Assembly: GCA_037349105.1 (NCBI GenBank)
Contig: JAYJMM010000044.1
Span: forward strand, 1-64,000
Direction of reading: 5' to 3'
Source of the DNA: Limnomonas spitsbergensis
Taxonomy: Eukaryota > Chlorophyta > Chlorophyceae > Chlamydomonadales
Length of the DNA: 64,000 nucleotides
Shown here: positions 48,701 to 63,700 of the stretch, in pieces
Position numbering within the stretch: position 1 is the stretch's first letter
Layout of the letters: the number at the start of each line of letters is the position of its first letter
Position numbers and translations under genes: made by a program
The notes under the pieces: generated by a model
Database searches by the model: none
What the model saw: the letters and a program-made list of their open reading frames with translations, nothing else
What the model was told of the DNA's origin: nothing

Positions 48701-51700
48701 AGGAACACAGATTTTGAGCCACCAAGGTGGTTCAGCAAAACAGCCCCCCTCGTTTCCCACTCATGGAGATGGCCTGCAACAGCCTCCACACTTCCAGGAC
48801 ACACATTTCATTCTGGCAGCATAGTAAAGGATCACTATATGAGCATGCAGCCATGCTCAAAATGTCAGGGCAGTGGGTAAAATGGGAGGAACACAGATTT
48901 TGAGCCACCTAAGGTGGTTCAGCAAAACAGCCCCCCTCGTTTCCCACTCATGGAGATGGCCTGCAACAGCCTCCACACTTCCAGGACACACATTTCATTC
49001 TGGCAGCATAGTAAAGGATCACTATATGAGCATGCAGCCATGCTCAAAATGTCAGGGCAGTGGGTAAAATGGGAGGAACACAGATTTTGAGCCACCAAGG
49101 TGGTTCAGCAAAACAGCCCCCCTCGTTTCCCACTCATGGAGATGGCCTGCAACAGCCTCCACACTTCCAGGACACACATTTCATTCTGGCAGCATAGTAA
49201 AGGATCACTATATGAGCATGCAGCCATGCTCAAAATGTCAGGGCAGTAGGTAGACTGGGAGGAACACAGATTTTGAGCCACTTAGGTGGTTCAGCAAAAC
49301 AGCCCCCCTCGTTTCCCACTCATGGAGATGGCCTGCAACAGCCTCCACACTTCCAGGACACACATTTCATTCTGGCAGCATAGTAAAGGATCACTATATG
49401 AGCATGCAGCCATGCTCAAAATGTCAGGGCAGTGGGTAAAATGGGAGGAACACAGATTTTGAGCCACCAAGGTGGTTCAGCAAAACAGCCCCCCTCGTTT
49501 CCCACTCATGGAGATGGCCTGCAACAGCCTCCACACTTCCAGGACACACATTTCATTCTGGCAGCATAGTAAAGGATCACTATATGAGCATGCAGCCATG
49601 CTCAAAATGTCAGGGCAGTGGGTAGAATGGGAGGAACACATATTTTGAGCCACTAGGTGGTTCAGCAAAACAGCCCCCCTCGTTTCCCACTCATGGAGAT
49701 GGCCTGCAACAGCCTCCACACTTCCAGGACACACATTTCATTCTGGCAGCATAGTAAAGGATCACTATATGAGCATGCAGCCATGCTCAAAATGTCAGGG
49801 CAGTAGGGTAGACTGGGAGGAACACAGATTTTGAGCCACTTAAGGTGGTTCAGCAAAACAGCCCCCCTCGTTTCCCACTCATGGAGATGGCCTGCAACAG
49901 CTCTCCACACTTCCAGGACACACATTTCATTCTGGCAGCATAGTAAAGGATCACTATATGAGCATGCAGCCATGCTCAAAATGTCAGGGCAGTGGGTAAA
50001 ATGGGAGGAACACAGATTTTGAGCCACCTAGGTGGTTCAGCAAAACAGCCCCCCTCGTTTCCCACTCATGGAGATGGCCTGCAACAGCCTCCACACTTCC
50101 AGGACACACATTTCATTCTGGCAGCATAGTAAAGGATCACTATATGAGCATGCAGCCATGCTCAAAATGTCAGGGCAGTGGGTAAACTGGGAGGAACACA
50201 GATTTTGAGCCACTTAGGTGGTTCAGCAAAACAGCCCCCCTCGTTTCCCACTCATGGAGATGGCCTGCAACAGCCTCCACACTTCCAGGACACACATTTC
50301 ATTCTGGCAGCATAGTAAAGGATCACTATATGAGCATGCAGCCATGCTCAAAATGTCAGGGCAGTAGGTAGAATGGGAGGAACACAGATTTTGAGCCACT
50401 TAAGGTGGTTCAGCAAAACAGCCCCCCTCGTTTCCCACTCATGGAGATGGCCTGCAACAGCCTCCACACTTCCAGGACACACATATCATTCTGGCAGCAT
50501 AGTAAAGGATCACTATATGAGCATGCAGCCATGCTCAAAATGTCAGGGCAGTGGGTAAACTGGGAGGAACACAGATTTTGAGCCACCTAAGGTGGTTCAG
50601 CAAAACAGCCCCCCTCGTTTCCCACTCATGGAGATGGCCTGCAACAGCCTCCACACTTCCAGGACACACATTTCATTCTGGCAGCATAGTAAAGGATCAC
50701 TATATGAGCATGCAGCCATGCTCAAAATGTCAGGGCAGTGGGTAAAATGGGAGGAACACAGATTTTGAGCCACCAAGGTGGTTCAGCAAAACAGCCCCCC
50801 TCGTTTCCCACTCATGGAGATGGCCTGCAACAGCTTCCACACTTCCAGGACACACATTTCATTCTGGCAGCATAGTAAAGGATCACTATATGAGCATGCA
50901 GCCATGCTCAAAATGTCAGGGCAGTGGGTAAAATGGGAGGAACACAGATTTTGAGCCACTTAGGTGGTTCAGCAAAACAGCCCCCCTCGTTTCCCACTCA
51001 TGGAGATGGCCTGCAACAGCCTCCACACTTCCAGGACACACATATCATTCTGGCAGCATAGTAAAGGATCACTATATGAGCATGCAGCCATGCTCAAAAT
51101 GTCAGGGCAGTGGGTAAAATGGGAGGAACACAGATTTTGAGCCACTTAGGTGGTTCAGCAAAACAGCCCCCCTCGTTTCCCACTCATGGAGATGGCCTGC
51201 AACAGCCTCCACACTTCCAGGACACACATTTCATTCTGGCAGCATAGTAAAGGATCACTATATGAGCATGCAGCCATGCTCAAAATGTCAGGGCAGTGGG
51301 TAAAATGGGAGGAACACAGATTTTGAGCCACTTAGGTGGTTCAGCAAAACAGCCCCCCTCGTTTCCCACTCATGGAGATGGCCTGCAACAGCCTCCACAC
51401 TTCCAGGACACACATATCATTCTGGCAGCATAGTAAAGGATCACTATATGAGCATGCAGCCATGCTCAAAATGTCAGGGCAGTGGGTAAAATGGGAGGAA
51501 CACAGATTTTGAGCCACCAAGGTGGTTCAGCAAAACAGCCCCCCTCGTTTCCCACTCATGGAGATGGCCTGCAACAGCCTCCACACTTCCAGGACACACA
51601 TTTCATTCTGGCAGCATAGTAAAGGATCACTATATGAGCATGCAGCCATGCTCAAAATGTCAGGGCAGTGGGTAAAATGGGAGGAACACAGATTTTGAGC

Positions 51701-54700
51701 CACCAAGGTGGTTCAGCAAAACAGCCCCCCTCGTTTCCCACTCATGGAGATGGCCTGCAACAGCCTCCACACTTCCAGGACACACATTTCATTCTGGCAG
51801 CATAGTAAAGGATCACTATATGAGCATGCAGCCATGCTCAAAATGTCAGGGCAGTGGGTAAAATGGGAGGAACACAGATTTTGAGCCACCAAGGTGGTTC
51901 AGCAAAACAGCCCCCCTCGTTTCCCACTCATGGAGATGGCCTGCAACAGCCTCCACACTTCCAGGACACACATATCATTCTGGCAGCATAGTAAAGGATC
52001 ACTATATGAGCATGCAGCATGCTCAAAATGTCAGGGCAGTGGGTAAAATGGGAGGAACACAGATTTTGAGCCACTTAGGTGGTTCAGCAAACAGCCCCCC
52101 TCGTTTCCCACTCATGGAGATGGCCTGCAACAGCCTCCACACTTCCAGGACACACATTTCATTCTGTCAGCATAGTAAAGGATCACTATATGAGCATGCA
52201 GCCATGCTCAAAATGTCAGGGCAGTGGGTAAAATGGGAGGAACACAGATTTTGAGCCACTTAGGTGGTTCAGCAAAACAGCCCCCCTCGTTTCCCACTCA
52301 TGGAGATGGCCTGCAACAGCCTCCACACTTCCAGGACACACATATCATTCTGGCAGCATAGTAAAGGATCACTATATGAGCATGCAGCCATGCTCAAAAT
52401 GTCAGGGCAGTGGGTAAAATGGGAGGAACACAGATTTTGAGCCACCAAGGTGGTTCAGCAAAACAGCCCCCCTCGTTTCCCACTCATGGAGATGGCCTGC
52501 AACAGCCTCCACACTTCCAGGACACACATTTCATTCTGGCAGCATAGTAAAGGATCACTATATGAGCATGCAGCCATGCTCAAAATGTCAGGGCAGTGGG
52601 TAAAATGGGAGGAACACAGATTTTGAGCCACTTAGGTGGTTCAGAAAAACAGCCCCCCTCGTTTCCCACTCATGGAGATGGCCTGCAACAGCCTCCACAC
52701 TTCCATTACACACATTTCATTCTGGCAGCATAGTAAAGGATCACTATATGAGCATGCAGCCATGCTCAAAATGTCAGGGCAGTGGGTAAACATGGGAGGA
52801 ACACAGATTTTGAGCCACTTAGGTGGTTCAGCAAAACAGCCCCCCTCGTTTCCCACTCATGGAGATGGCCTGCAACAGCCTGCACACTTCCAGGACACAC
52901 ATATCATTCTGGCAGCATAGTAAAGGATCACTATATGAGCATGCAGCCATGCTCAAAATGTCAGGGCAGTGGGTAAAATGGGAGGAACACAGATTTTGAG
53001 CCACTTAGGTGGTTCAGCAAAACAGCCCCCCTCGTTTCCCACTCATGGAGATGGCCTGCAACAGCCTGCACACTTCCAGGACACACATATCATTCTGGCA
53101 GCATAGTAAAGGATCACTATATGAGCATGCAGCCATGCTCAAAATGTCAGGGCAGTGGGTAAAATGGGAGGAACACAGATTTTGAGCCACCAAGGTGGTT
53201 CAGCAAAACAGCCCCCCTCGTTTCCCACTCATGGAGATGGCCTGCAACAGCCTCCACACTTCCAGGACACACATTTCATTCTGGCAGCATAGTAAAGGAT
53301 CACTATATGAGCATGCAGCCATGCTCAAAATGTCAGGGCAGTGGGTAAAATGGGAGGAACACAGATTTTTGAGCCACCAAGGTGGTTCAGCAAAACAGCC
53401 CCCCCTCGTTTCCCACTCATGGAGATGGCCTGCAACAGCCTCCACACTTCCAGGACACACATTTCATTCTGGCAGCATAGTAAAGGATCACTATATGAGC
53501 ATGCAGCCATGCTCAAAATGTCAGGGCAGTAGGTAGACTGGGAGGAACACAGATTTTGAGCCACTTAGGTGGTTCAGCAAAACAGCCCCCCTCGTTCCCA
53601 CTCATGGAGATGGCCTGCAACAGCCTGCACACTTCCAGGACACACATTTCATTCTGGCAGCATAGTAAAGGATCACTATATGAGCATGCAGCCATGCTCA
53701 AAATGTCAGGGCAGTGGGTAAAATGGGAGGAACACAGATTTTGAGCCACCAAGGTGGTTCAGCAAAACAGCCCCCCTCGTTTCCCACTCATGGAGATGGC
53801 CTGCAACAGCCTCCACACTTCCAGGACACACATTTCATTCTGGCAGCATAGTAAAGGATCACTATATGAGCATGCAGCCATGCTCAAAATGTCAGGGCAG
53901 TGGGTAAAATGGGAGGAACACAGATTTTGAGCCACCAAGGTGGTTCAGCAAAACAGCCCCCCTCGTTTCCCACTCATGGAGATGGCCTGCAACAGCCTCC
54001 ACACTTCCAGGACACACATTTCATTCTGGCAGCATAGTAAAGGATCACTATATGAGCATGCAGCCATGCTCAAAATGTCAGGGCAGTGGGTAAAATGGGA
54101 GGAACACAGATTTTGAGCCACTTAGGTGGTTCAGCAAAACAGCCCCCCTCGTTTCCCACTCATGGAGATGGCCTGCAACAGCCTCCACACTTCCAGGACA
54201 CACATTTCATTCTGGCAGCATAGTAAAGGATCACTATATGAGCATGCAGCCATGCTCAAAATGTCAGGGCAGTGGGTAAAATGGGAGGAACACAGATTTT
54301 GAGCCACCAAGGTGGTTCAGCAAAACAGCCCCCCTCGTTTCCCACTCATGGAGATGGCCTGCAACAGCCTCCACACTTCCAGGACACACATTTCATTCTG
54401 GCAGCATAGTAAAGGATCACTATATGAGCATGCAGCCATGCTCAAAATGTCAGGGCAGTGGGTAAAATGGGAGGAACACAGATTTTGAGCCACCAAGGTG
54501 GTTCAGCAAAACAGCCCCCCTCGTTTCCCACTCATGGAGATGGCCTGCAACAGCCTCCACACTTCCAGGACACACATTTCATTCTGGCAGCATAGTAAAG
54601 GATCACTATATGAGCATGCAGCCATGCTCAAAATGTCAGGGCAGTGGGTAAAATGGGAGGAACACAGATTTTGAGCCACTTAGGTGGTTCAGCAAAACAG

Positions 54701-57700
54701 CCCCCCTCGTTTCCCACTCATGGAGATGGCCTGCAACAGCCTCCACACTTCCAGGACACACATTTCATTCTGGCAGCATAGTAAAGGATCACTATATGAG
54801 CATGCAGCCATGCTCAAAATGTCAGGGCAGTGGGTAAAATGGGAGGAACACAGATTTTGAGCCACTTAGGTGGTTCAGCAAAACAGCCCCCCTCGTTTCC
54901 CACTCATGGAGATGGCCTGCAACAGCCTCCACACTTCCAGGACACACATTTCATTCTGGCAGCATAGTAAAGGATCACTATATGAGCATGCAGCCATGCT
55001 CAAAATGTCAGGGCAGTGGGTAAAATGGGAGGAACACAGATTTTGAGCCACTTAGGTGGTTCAGCAAAACAGCCCCCCTCGTTTCCCACTCATGGAGATG
55101 GCCTGCAACAGCCTCCACACTTCCAGGACACACATTTCATTCTGGCAGCATAGTAAAGGATCACTATATGAGCATGCAGCCATGCTCAAAATGTCAGGGC
55201 AGTGGGTAAAATGGGAGGAACACAGATTTTGAGCCACCAAGGTGGTTCAGCAAAACAGCCCCCCTCGTTTCCCACTCATGGAGATGGCCTGCAACAGCCT
55301 CCACACTTCCAGGACACACATTTCATTCTGGCAGCATAGTAAAGGATCACTATATGAGCATGCAGCCATGCTCAAAATGTCAGGGCAGTGGGTAAAATGG
55401 GAGGAACACAGATTTTGAGCCACCAAGGTGGTTCAGCAAAACAGCCCCCCTCGTTTCCCACTCATGGAGATGGCCTGCAACAGCCTCCACACTTCCAGGA
55501 CACACATTTCATTCTGGCAGCATAGTAAAGGATCACTATATGAGCATGCAGCCATGCTCAAAATGTCAGGGCAGTGGGTAAAATGGGAGGAACACAGATT
55601 TTGAGCCACTTAGGTGGTTCAGCAAAACAGCCCCCCTCGTTTCCCACTCATGGAGATGGCCTGCAACAGCCTCCACACTTCCAGGACACACATTTCATTC
55701 TGGCAGCATAGTAAAGGATCACTATATGAGCATGCAGCCATGCTCAAAATGTCAGGGCAGTGGGTAAAATGGGAGGAACACAGATTTTGAGCCACCAAGG
55801 TGGTTCAGCAAAACAGCCCCCCTCGTTTCCCACTCATGGAGATGGCCTGCAACAGCCTCCACACTTCCAGGACACACATTTCATTCTGGCAGCATAGTAA
55901 AGGATCACTATATGAGCATGCAGCCATGCTCAAAATGTCAGGGCAGTGGGTAAAATGGGAGGAACACAGATTTTGAGCCACCAAGGTGGTTCAGCAAAAC
56001 AGCCCCCCTCGTTTCCCACTCATGGAGATGGCCTGCAACAGCCTCCACACTTCCAGGACACACATTTCATTCTGGCAGCATAGTAAAGGATCACTATATG
56101 AGCATGCAGCCATGCTCAAAATGTCAGGGCAGTGGGTAAAATGGGAGGAACACAGATTTTGAGCCACTTAGGTGGTTCAGCAAAACAGCCCCCCTCGTTT
56201 CCCACTCATGGAGATGGCCTGCAACAGCCTCCACACTTCCAGGACACACATTTCATTCTGGCAGCATAGTAAAGGATCACTATATGAGCATGCAGCCATG
56301 CTCAAAATGTCAGGGCAGTGGGTAAAATGGGAGGAACACAGATTTTGAGCCACCAAGGTGGTTCAGCAAAACAGCCCCCCTCGTTTCCCACTCATGGAGA
56401 TGGCCTGCAACAGCCTCCACACTTCCAGGACACACATTTCATTCTGGCAGCATAGTAAAGGATCACTATATGAGCATGCAGCCATGCTCAAAATGTCAGG
56501 GCAGTGGGTAAAATGGGAGGAACACAGATTTTGAGCCACCAAGGTGGTTCAGCAAAACAGCCCCCCTCGTTTCCCACTCATGGAGATGGCCTGCAACAGC
56601 CTCCACACTTCCAGGACACACATTTCATTCTGGCAGCATAGTAAAGGATCACTATATGAGCATGCAGCCATGCTCAAAATGTCAGGGCAGTGGGTAAAAT
56701 GGGAGGAACACAGATTTTGAGCCACTTAGGTGGTTCAGCAAAACAGCCCCCCTCGTTTCCCACTCATGGAGATGGCCTGCAACAGCCTCCACACTTCCAG
56801 GACACACATTTCATTCTGGCAGCATAGTAAAGGATCACTATATGAGCATGCAGCCATGCTCAAAATGTCAGGGCAGTGGGTAAAATGGGAGGAACACAGA
56901 TTTTGAGCCACTTAGGTGGTTCAGCAAAACAGCCCCCCTCGTTTCCCACTCATGGAGATGGCCTGCAACAGCCTCCACACTTCCAGGACACACATTTCAT
57001 TCTGGCAGCATAGTAAAGGATCACTATATGAGCATGCAGCCATGCTCAAAATGTCAGGGCAGTGGGTAAAATGGGAGGAACACAGATTTTGAGCCACTTA
57101 GGTGGTTCAGCAAAACAGCCCCCCTCGTTTCCCACTCATGGAGATGGCCTGCAACAGCCTCCACACTTCCAGGACACACATTTCATTCTGGCAGCATAGT
57201 AAAGGATCACTATATGAGCATGCAGCCATGCTCAAAATGTCAGGGCAGTGGGTAAAATGGGAGGAACACAGATTTTGAGCCACCAAGGTGGTTCAGCAAA
57301 ACAGCCCCCCTCGTTTCCCACTCATGGAGATGGCCTGCAACAGCCTCCACACTTCCAGGACACACATTTCATTCTGGCAGCATAGTAAAGGATCACTATA
57401 TGAGCATGCAGCCATGCTCAAAATGTCAGGGCAGTGGGTAAAATGGGAGGAACACAGATTTTGAGCCACCAAGGTGGTTCAGCAAAACAGCCCCCCTCGT
57501 TTCCCACTCATGGAGATGGCCTGCAACAGCCTCCACACTTCCAGGACACACATTTCATTCTGGCAGCATAGTAAAGGATCACTATATGAGCATGCAGCCA
57601 TGCTCAAAATGTCAGGGCAGTGGGTAAAATGGGAGGAACACAGATTTTGAGCCACCAAGGTGGTTCAGCAAAACAGCCCCCCTCGTTTCCCACTCATGGA

Positions 57701-60700
57701 GATGGCCTGCAACAGCCTCCACACTTCCAGGACACACATTTCATTCTGGCAGCATAGTAAAGGATCACTATATGAGCATGCAGCCATGCTCAAAATGTCA
57801 GGGCAGTGGGTAAAATGGGAGGAACACAGATTTTGAGCCACTTAGGTGGTTCAGCAAAACAGCCCCCCTCGTTTCCCACTCATGGAGATGGCCTGCAACA
57901 GCCTCCACACTTCCAGGACACACATTTCATTCTGGCAGCATAGTAAAGGATCACTATATGAGCATGCAGCCATGCTCAAAATGTCAGGGCAGTGGGTAAA
58001 ATGGGAGGAACACAGATTTTGAGCCACCAAGGTGGTTCAGCAAAACAGCCCCCCTCGTTTCCCACTCATGGAGATGGCCTGCAACAGCCTCCACACTTCC
58101 AGGACACACATTTCATTCTGGCAGCATAGTAAAGGATCACTATATGAGCATGCAGCCATGCTCAAAATGTCAGGGCAGTGGGTAAAATGGGAGGAACACA
58201 GATTTTGAGCCACTTAGGTGGTTCAGCAAAACAGCCCCCCTCGTTTCCCACTCATGGAGATGGCCTGCAACAGCCTCCACACTTCCAGGACACACATTTC
58301 ATTCTGGCAGCATAGTAAAGGATCACTATATGAGCATGCAGCCATGCTCAAAATGTCAGGGCAGTGGGTAAAATGGGAGGAACACAGATTTTGAGCCACC
58401 AAGGTGGTTCAGCAAAACAGCCCCCCTCGTTTCCCACTCATGGAGATGGCCTGCAACAGCCTCCACACTTCCAGGACACACATTTCATTCTGGCAGCATA
58501 GTAAAGGATCACTATATGAGCATGCAGCCATGCTCAAAATGTCAGGGCAGTGGGTAAAATGGGAGGAACACAGATTTTGAGCCACCAAGGTGGTTCAGCA
58601 AAACAGCCCCCCTCGTTTCCCACTCATGGAGATGGCCTGCAACAGCCTCCACACTTCCAGGACACACATTTCATTCTGGCAGCATAGTAAAGGATCACTA
58701 TATGAGCATGCAGCCATGCTCAAAATGTCAGGGCAGTGGGTAAAATGGGAGGAACACAGATTTTGAGCCACTTAGGTGGTTCAGCAAAACAGCCCCCCTC
58801 GTTTCCCACTCATGGAGATGGCCTGCAACAGCCTCCACACTTCCAGGACACACATTTCATTCTGGCAGCATAGTAAAGGATCACTATATGAGCATGCAGC
58901 CATGCTCAAAATGTCAGGGCAGTGGGTAAAATGGGAGGAACACAGATTTTGAGCCACTTAGGTGGTTCAGTAAAACAGCCCCCCTCGTTTCCCACTCATG
59001 GAGATGGCCTGCAACAGCCTCCACACTTCCAGGACACACATTTCATTCTGGCAGCATAGTAAAGGATCACTATATGAGCATGCAGCCATGCTCAAAATGT
59101 CAGGGCAGTGGGTAAAATGGGAGGAACACAGATTTTGAGCCACTTAGGTGGTTCAGCAAAACAGCCCCCCTCGTTTCCCACTCATGGAGATGGCCTGCAA
59201 CAGCCTCCACACTTCCAGGACACACATTTCATTCTGGCAGCATAGTAAAGGATCACTATATGAGCATGCAGCCATGCTCAAAATGTCAGGGCAGTGGGTA
59301 AAATGGGAGGAACACAGATTTTGAGCCACTTAGGTGGTTCAGCAAAACAGCCCCCCTCGTTTCCCACTCATGGAGATGGCCTGCAACAGCCTGCACACTT
59401 CCAGGACACACATTTCATTCTGGCAGCATAGTAAAGGATCACTATATGAGCATGCAGCCATGCTCAAAATGTCAGGGCAGTGGGTAAAATGGGAGGAACA
59501 CAGATTTTGAGCCACCAAGGTGGTTCAGCAAAACAGCCCCCCTCGTTTCCCACTCATGGAGATGGCCTGCAACAGCCTCCACACTTCCAGGACACACATT
59601 TCATTCTGGCAGCATAGTAAAGGATCACTATATGAGCATGCAGCCATGCTCAAAATGTCAGGGCAGTGGGTAAAATGGGAGGAACACAGATTTTGAGCCA
59701 CCAAGGTGGTTCAGCAAAACAGCCCCCCTCGTTTCCCACTCATGGAGATGGCCTGCAACAGCCTCCACACTTCCAGGACACACATTTCATTCTGGCAGCA
59801 TAGTAAAGGATCACTATATGAGCATGCAGCCATGCTCAAAATGTCAGGGCAGTGGGTAAAATGGGAGGAACACAGATTTTGAGCCACTTAGGTGGTTCAG
59901 CAAAACAGCCCCCCTCGTTTCCCACTCATGGAGATGGCCTGCAACAGCCTCCACACTTCCAGGACACACATTTCATTCTGGCAGCATAGTAAAGGATCAC
60001 TATATGAGCATGCAGCCATGCTCAAAATGTCAGGGCAGTGGGTAAAATGGGAGGAACACAGATTTTGAGCCACTTAGGTGGTTCAGCAAAACAGCCCCCC
60101 TCGTTTCCCACTCATGGAGATGGCCTGCAACAGCCTCCACACTTCCAGGACACACATTTCATTCTGGCAGCATAGTAAAGGATCACTATATGAGCATGCA
60201 GCCATGCTCAAAATGTCAGGGCAGTGGGTAAAATGGGAGGAACACAGATTTTGAGCCACCAAGGTGGTTCAGCAAAACAGCCCCCCTCGTTTCCCACTCA
60301 TGGAGATGGCCTGCAACAGCCTCCACACTTCCAGGACACACATTTCATTCTGGCAGCATAGTAAAGGATCACTATATGAGCATGCAGCCATGCTCAAAAT
60401 GTCAGGGCAGTGGGTAAAATGGGAGGAACACAGATTTTGAGCCACTTAGGTGGTTCAGCAAAACAGCCCCCCTCGTTTCCCACTCATGGAGATGGCCTGC
60501 AACAGCCTCCACACTTCCAGGACACACATTTCATTCTGGCAGCATAGTAAAGGATCACTATATGAGCATGCAGCCATGCTCAAAATGTCAGGGCAGTGGG
60601 TAAAATGGGAGGAACACAGATTTTGAGCCACCAAGGTGGTTCAGCAAAACAGCCCCCCTCGTTTCCCACTCATGGAGATGGCCTGCAACAGCCTCCACAC

Positions 60701-63700
60701 TTCCAGGACACACATTTCATTCTGGCAGCATAGTAAAGGATCACTATATGAGCATGCAGCCATGCTCAAAATGTCAGGGCAGTGGGTAAAATGGGAGGAA
60801 CACAGATTTTGAGCCACAAGGTGGTTCAGAAAAACAGCCCCCCTCGTTTCCCACTCATGGAGATGGCCTGCAACAGCCTCCACACTTCCAGGACACACAT
60901 TTCATTCTGGCAGCATAGTAAAGGATCACTATATGAGCATGCAGCCATGCTCAAAATGTCAGGGCAGTAGGTAGACTGGGAGGAACACAGATTTTGAGCC
61001 ACTTAGGTGGTTCAGCAAAACAGCCCCCCTCGTTTCCCACTCATGGAGATGGCCTGCAACAGCCTCCACACTTCCAGGACACACATTTCATTCTGGCAGC
61101 ATAGTAAAGGATCACTATATGAGCATGCAGCCATGCTCAAAATGTCAGGGCAGTGGGTAAAATGGGAGGAACACAGATTTTGAGCCACCAAGGTGGTTCA
61201 GCAAAACAGCCCCCCTCGTTTCCCACTCATGGAGATGGCCTGCAACAGCCTCCACACTTCCAGGACACACATTTCATTCTGGCAGCATAGTAAAGGATCA
61301 CTATATGAGCATGCAGCCATGCTCAAAATGTCAGGGCAGTGGGTAAGACTGGGAGGAACACAGATTTTGAGCCACTTAGGTGGTTCAGCAAAACAGCCCC
61401 CCTCGTTTCCCACTCATGAGATGGCCTGCAACAGCCTCCACACTTCCAGGACACACATTATCATTCTGGCAGCATAGTAAAGGATCACTATATGAGCATG
61501 CAGCCATGCTCAAAATGTCAGGGCAGTGGGTAAAATGGGAGGAACACAGATTTTGAGCCACCAAGGTGGTTCAGCAAAACAGCCCCCCTCGTTTCCCACT
61601 CATGGAGATGGCCTGCAACAGCCTTCCACACTTCCAGGACACACATTTCATTCTGGCAGCATAGTAAAGGATCACTATATGAGCATGCAGCCATGCTCAA
61701 AATGTCAGGGCAGTGGGTATAGACTGGGAGGAACACAGATTTTGAGCCACTTAAGGTGGTTCAGCAAAACAGCCCCCCTCGTTTCCCACTCATGGAGATG
61801 GCCTGCAACAGCCTCCACACTTCCAGGACACACATATCATTCTGGCAGCATAGTAAAGGATCACTATATGAGCATGCAGCCATGCTCAAAATGTCAGGGC
61901 AGTAGGGTAAATGGGAGGAACACAGATTTTGAGCCACTTAGGTGGTTCAGCAAAACAGCCCCCCTCGTTTCCCACTCATGGAGATGGCCTGCAACAGCCT
62001 GCACACTTCCAGGACACACATTTCATTCTGGCAGCATAGTAAAGGATCACTATATGAGCATGCAGCCATGCTCAAAATGTCAGGGCAGTGGGTAAAATGG
62101 GAGGAACACAGATTTTGAGCCACTTAGGTGGTTCAGTAAAACAGCCCCCCTCGTTTCCCACTCATGGAGATGGCCTGCAACAGCCTCCACACTTCCATTA
62201 CACACATTTCATTCTGGCAGCATAGTAAAGGATCACTATATGAGCATGCAGCCATGCTCAAAATGTCAGGGCAGTGGGTAAAATGGGAGGAACACAGATT
62301 TTGAGCCACTTAGGTGGTTCAGCAAAACAGCCCCCCTCGTTTCCCACTCATGGAGATGGCCTGCAACAGCCTGCACACTTCCAGGACACACATATCATTC
62401 TGGCAGCATAGTAAAGGATCACTATATGAGCATGCAGCCATGCTCAAAATGTCAGGGCAGTGGGTAAAATGGGAGGAACACAGATTTTGAGCCACTTAGG
62501 TGGTTCAGCAAAACAGCCCCCCTCGTTTCCCACTCATGGAGATGGCCTGCAACAGCCTGCACACTTCCAGGACACACATATCATTCTGGCAGCATAGTAA
62601 AGGATCACTATATGAGCATGCAGCCATGCTCAAAATGTCAGGGCAGTGGGTAAAATGGGAGGAACACAGATTTTGAGCCACCAAGGTGGTTCAGCAAAAC
62701 AGCCCCCCTCGTTTCCCACTCATGGAGATGGCCTGCAACAGCCTCCACACTTCCAGGACACACATTTCATTCTGGCAGCATAGTAAAGGATCACTATATG
62801 AGCATGCAGCCATGCTCAAAATGTCAGGGCAGTGGGTAAAATGGGAGGAACACAGATTTTGAGCCACCAAGGTGGTTCAGCAAAACAGCCCCCCCTCGTT
62901 TCCCACTCATGGAGATGGCCTGCAACAGCCTCCACACTTCCAGGACACACATTTCATTCTGGCAGCATAGTAAAGGATCACTATATGAGCATGCAGCCAT
63001 GCTCAAAATGTCAGGGCAGTAGGTAGACTGGGAGGAACACAGATTTTGAGCCACTTAGGTGGTTCAGCAAAACAGCCCCCCTCGTTTCCCACTCATGGAG
63101 ATGGCCTGCAACAGCCTGCACACTTCCAGGACACACATATCATTCTGGCAGCATAGTAAAGGATCACTATATGAGCATGCAGCCATGCTCAAAATGTCAG
63201 GGCAGTGGGTAAAATGGGAGGAACACAGATTTTGAGCCACCAAGGTGGTTCAGCAAAACAGCCCCCCTCGTTTCCCACTCATGGAGATGGCCTGCAACAG
63301 CCTCCACACTTCCAGGACACACATTTCATTCTGGCAGCATAGTAAAGGATCACTATATGAGCATGCAGCCATGCTCAAAATGTCAGGGCAGTGGGTAAAA
63401 TGGGAGGAACACAGATTTTGAGCCACCAAGGTGGTTCAGCAAAACAGCCCCCCTCGTTTCCCACTCATGGAGATGGCCTGCAACAGCCTCCACACTTCCA
63501 GGACACACATTTCATTCTGGCAGCATAGTAAAGGATCACTATATGAGCATGCAGCCATGCTCAAAATGTCAGGGCAGTAGGTAGACTGGGAGGAACACAG
63601 ATTTTGAGCCACTTAGGTGGTTCAGCAAAACAGCCCCCCTCGTTTCCCACTCATGGAGATGGCCTGCAACAGCCTCCCACACTTCCAGGACACACATATC

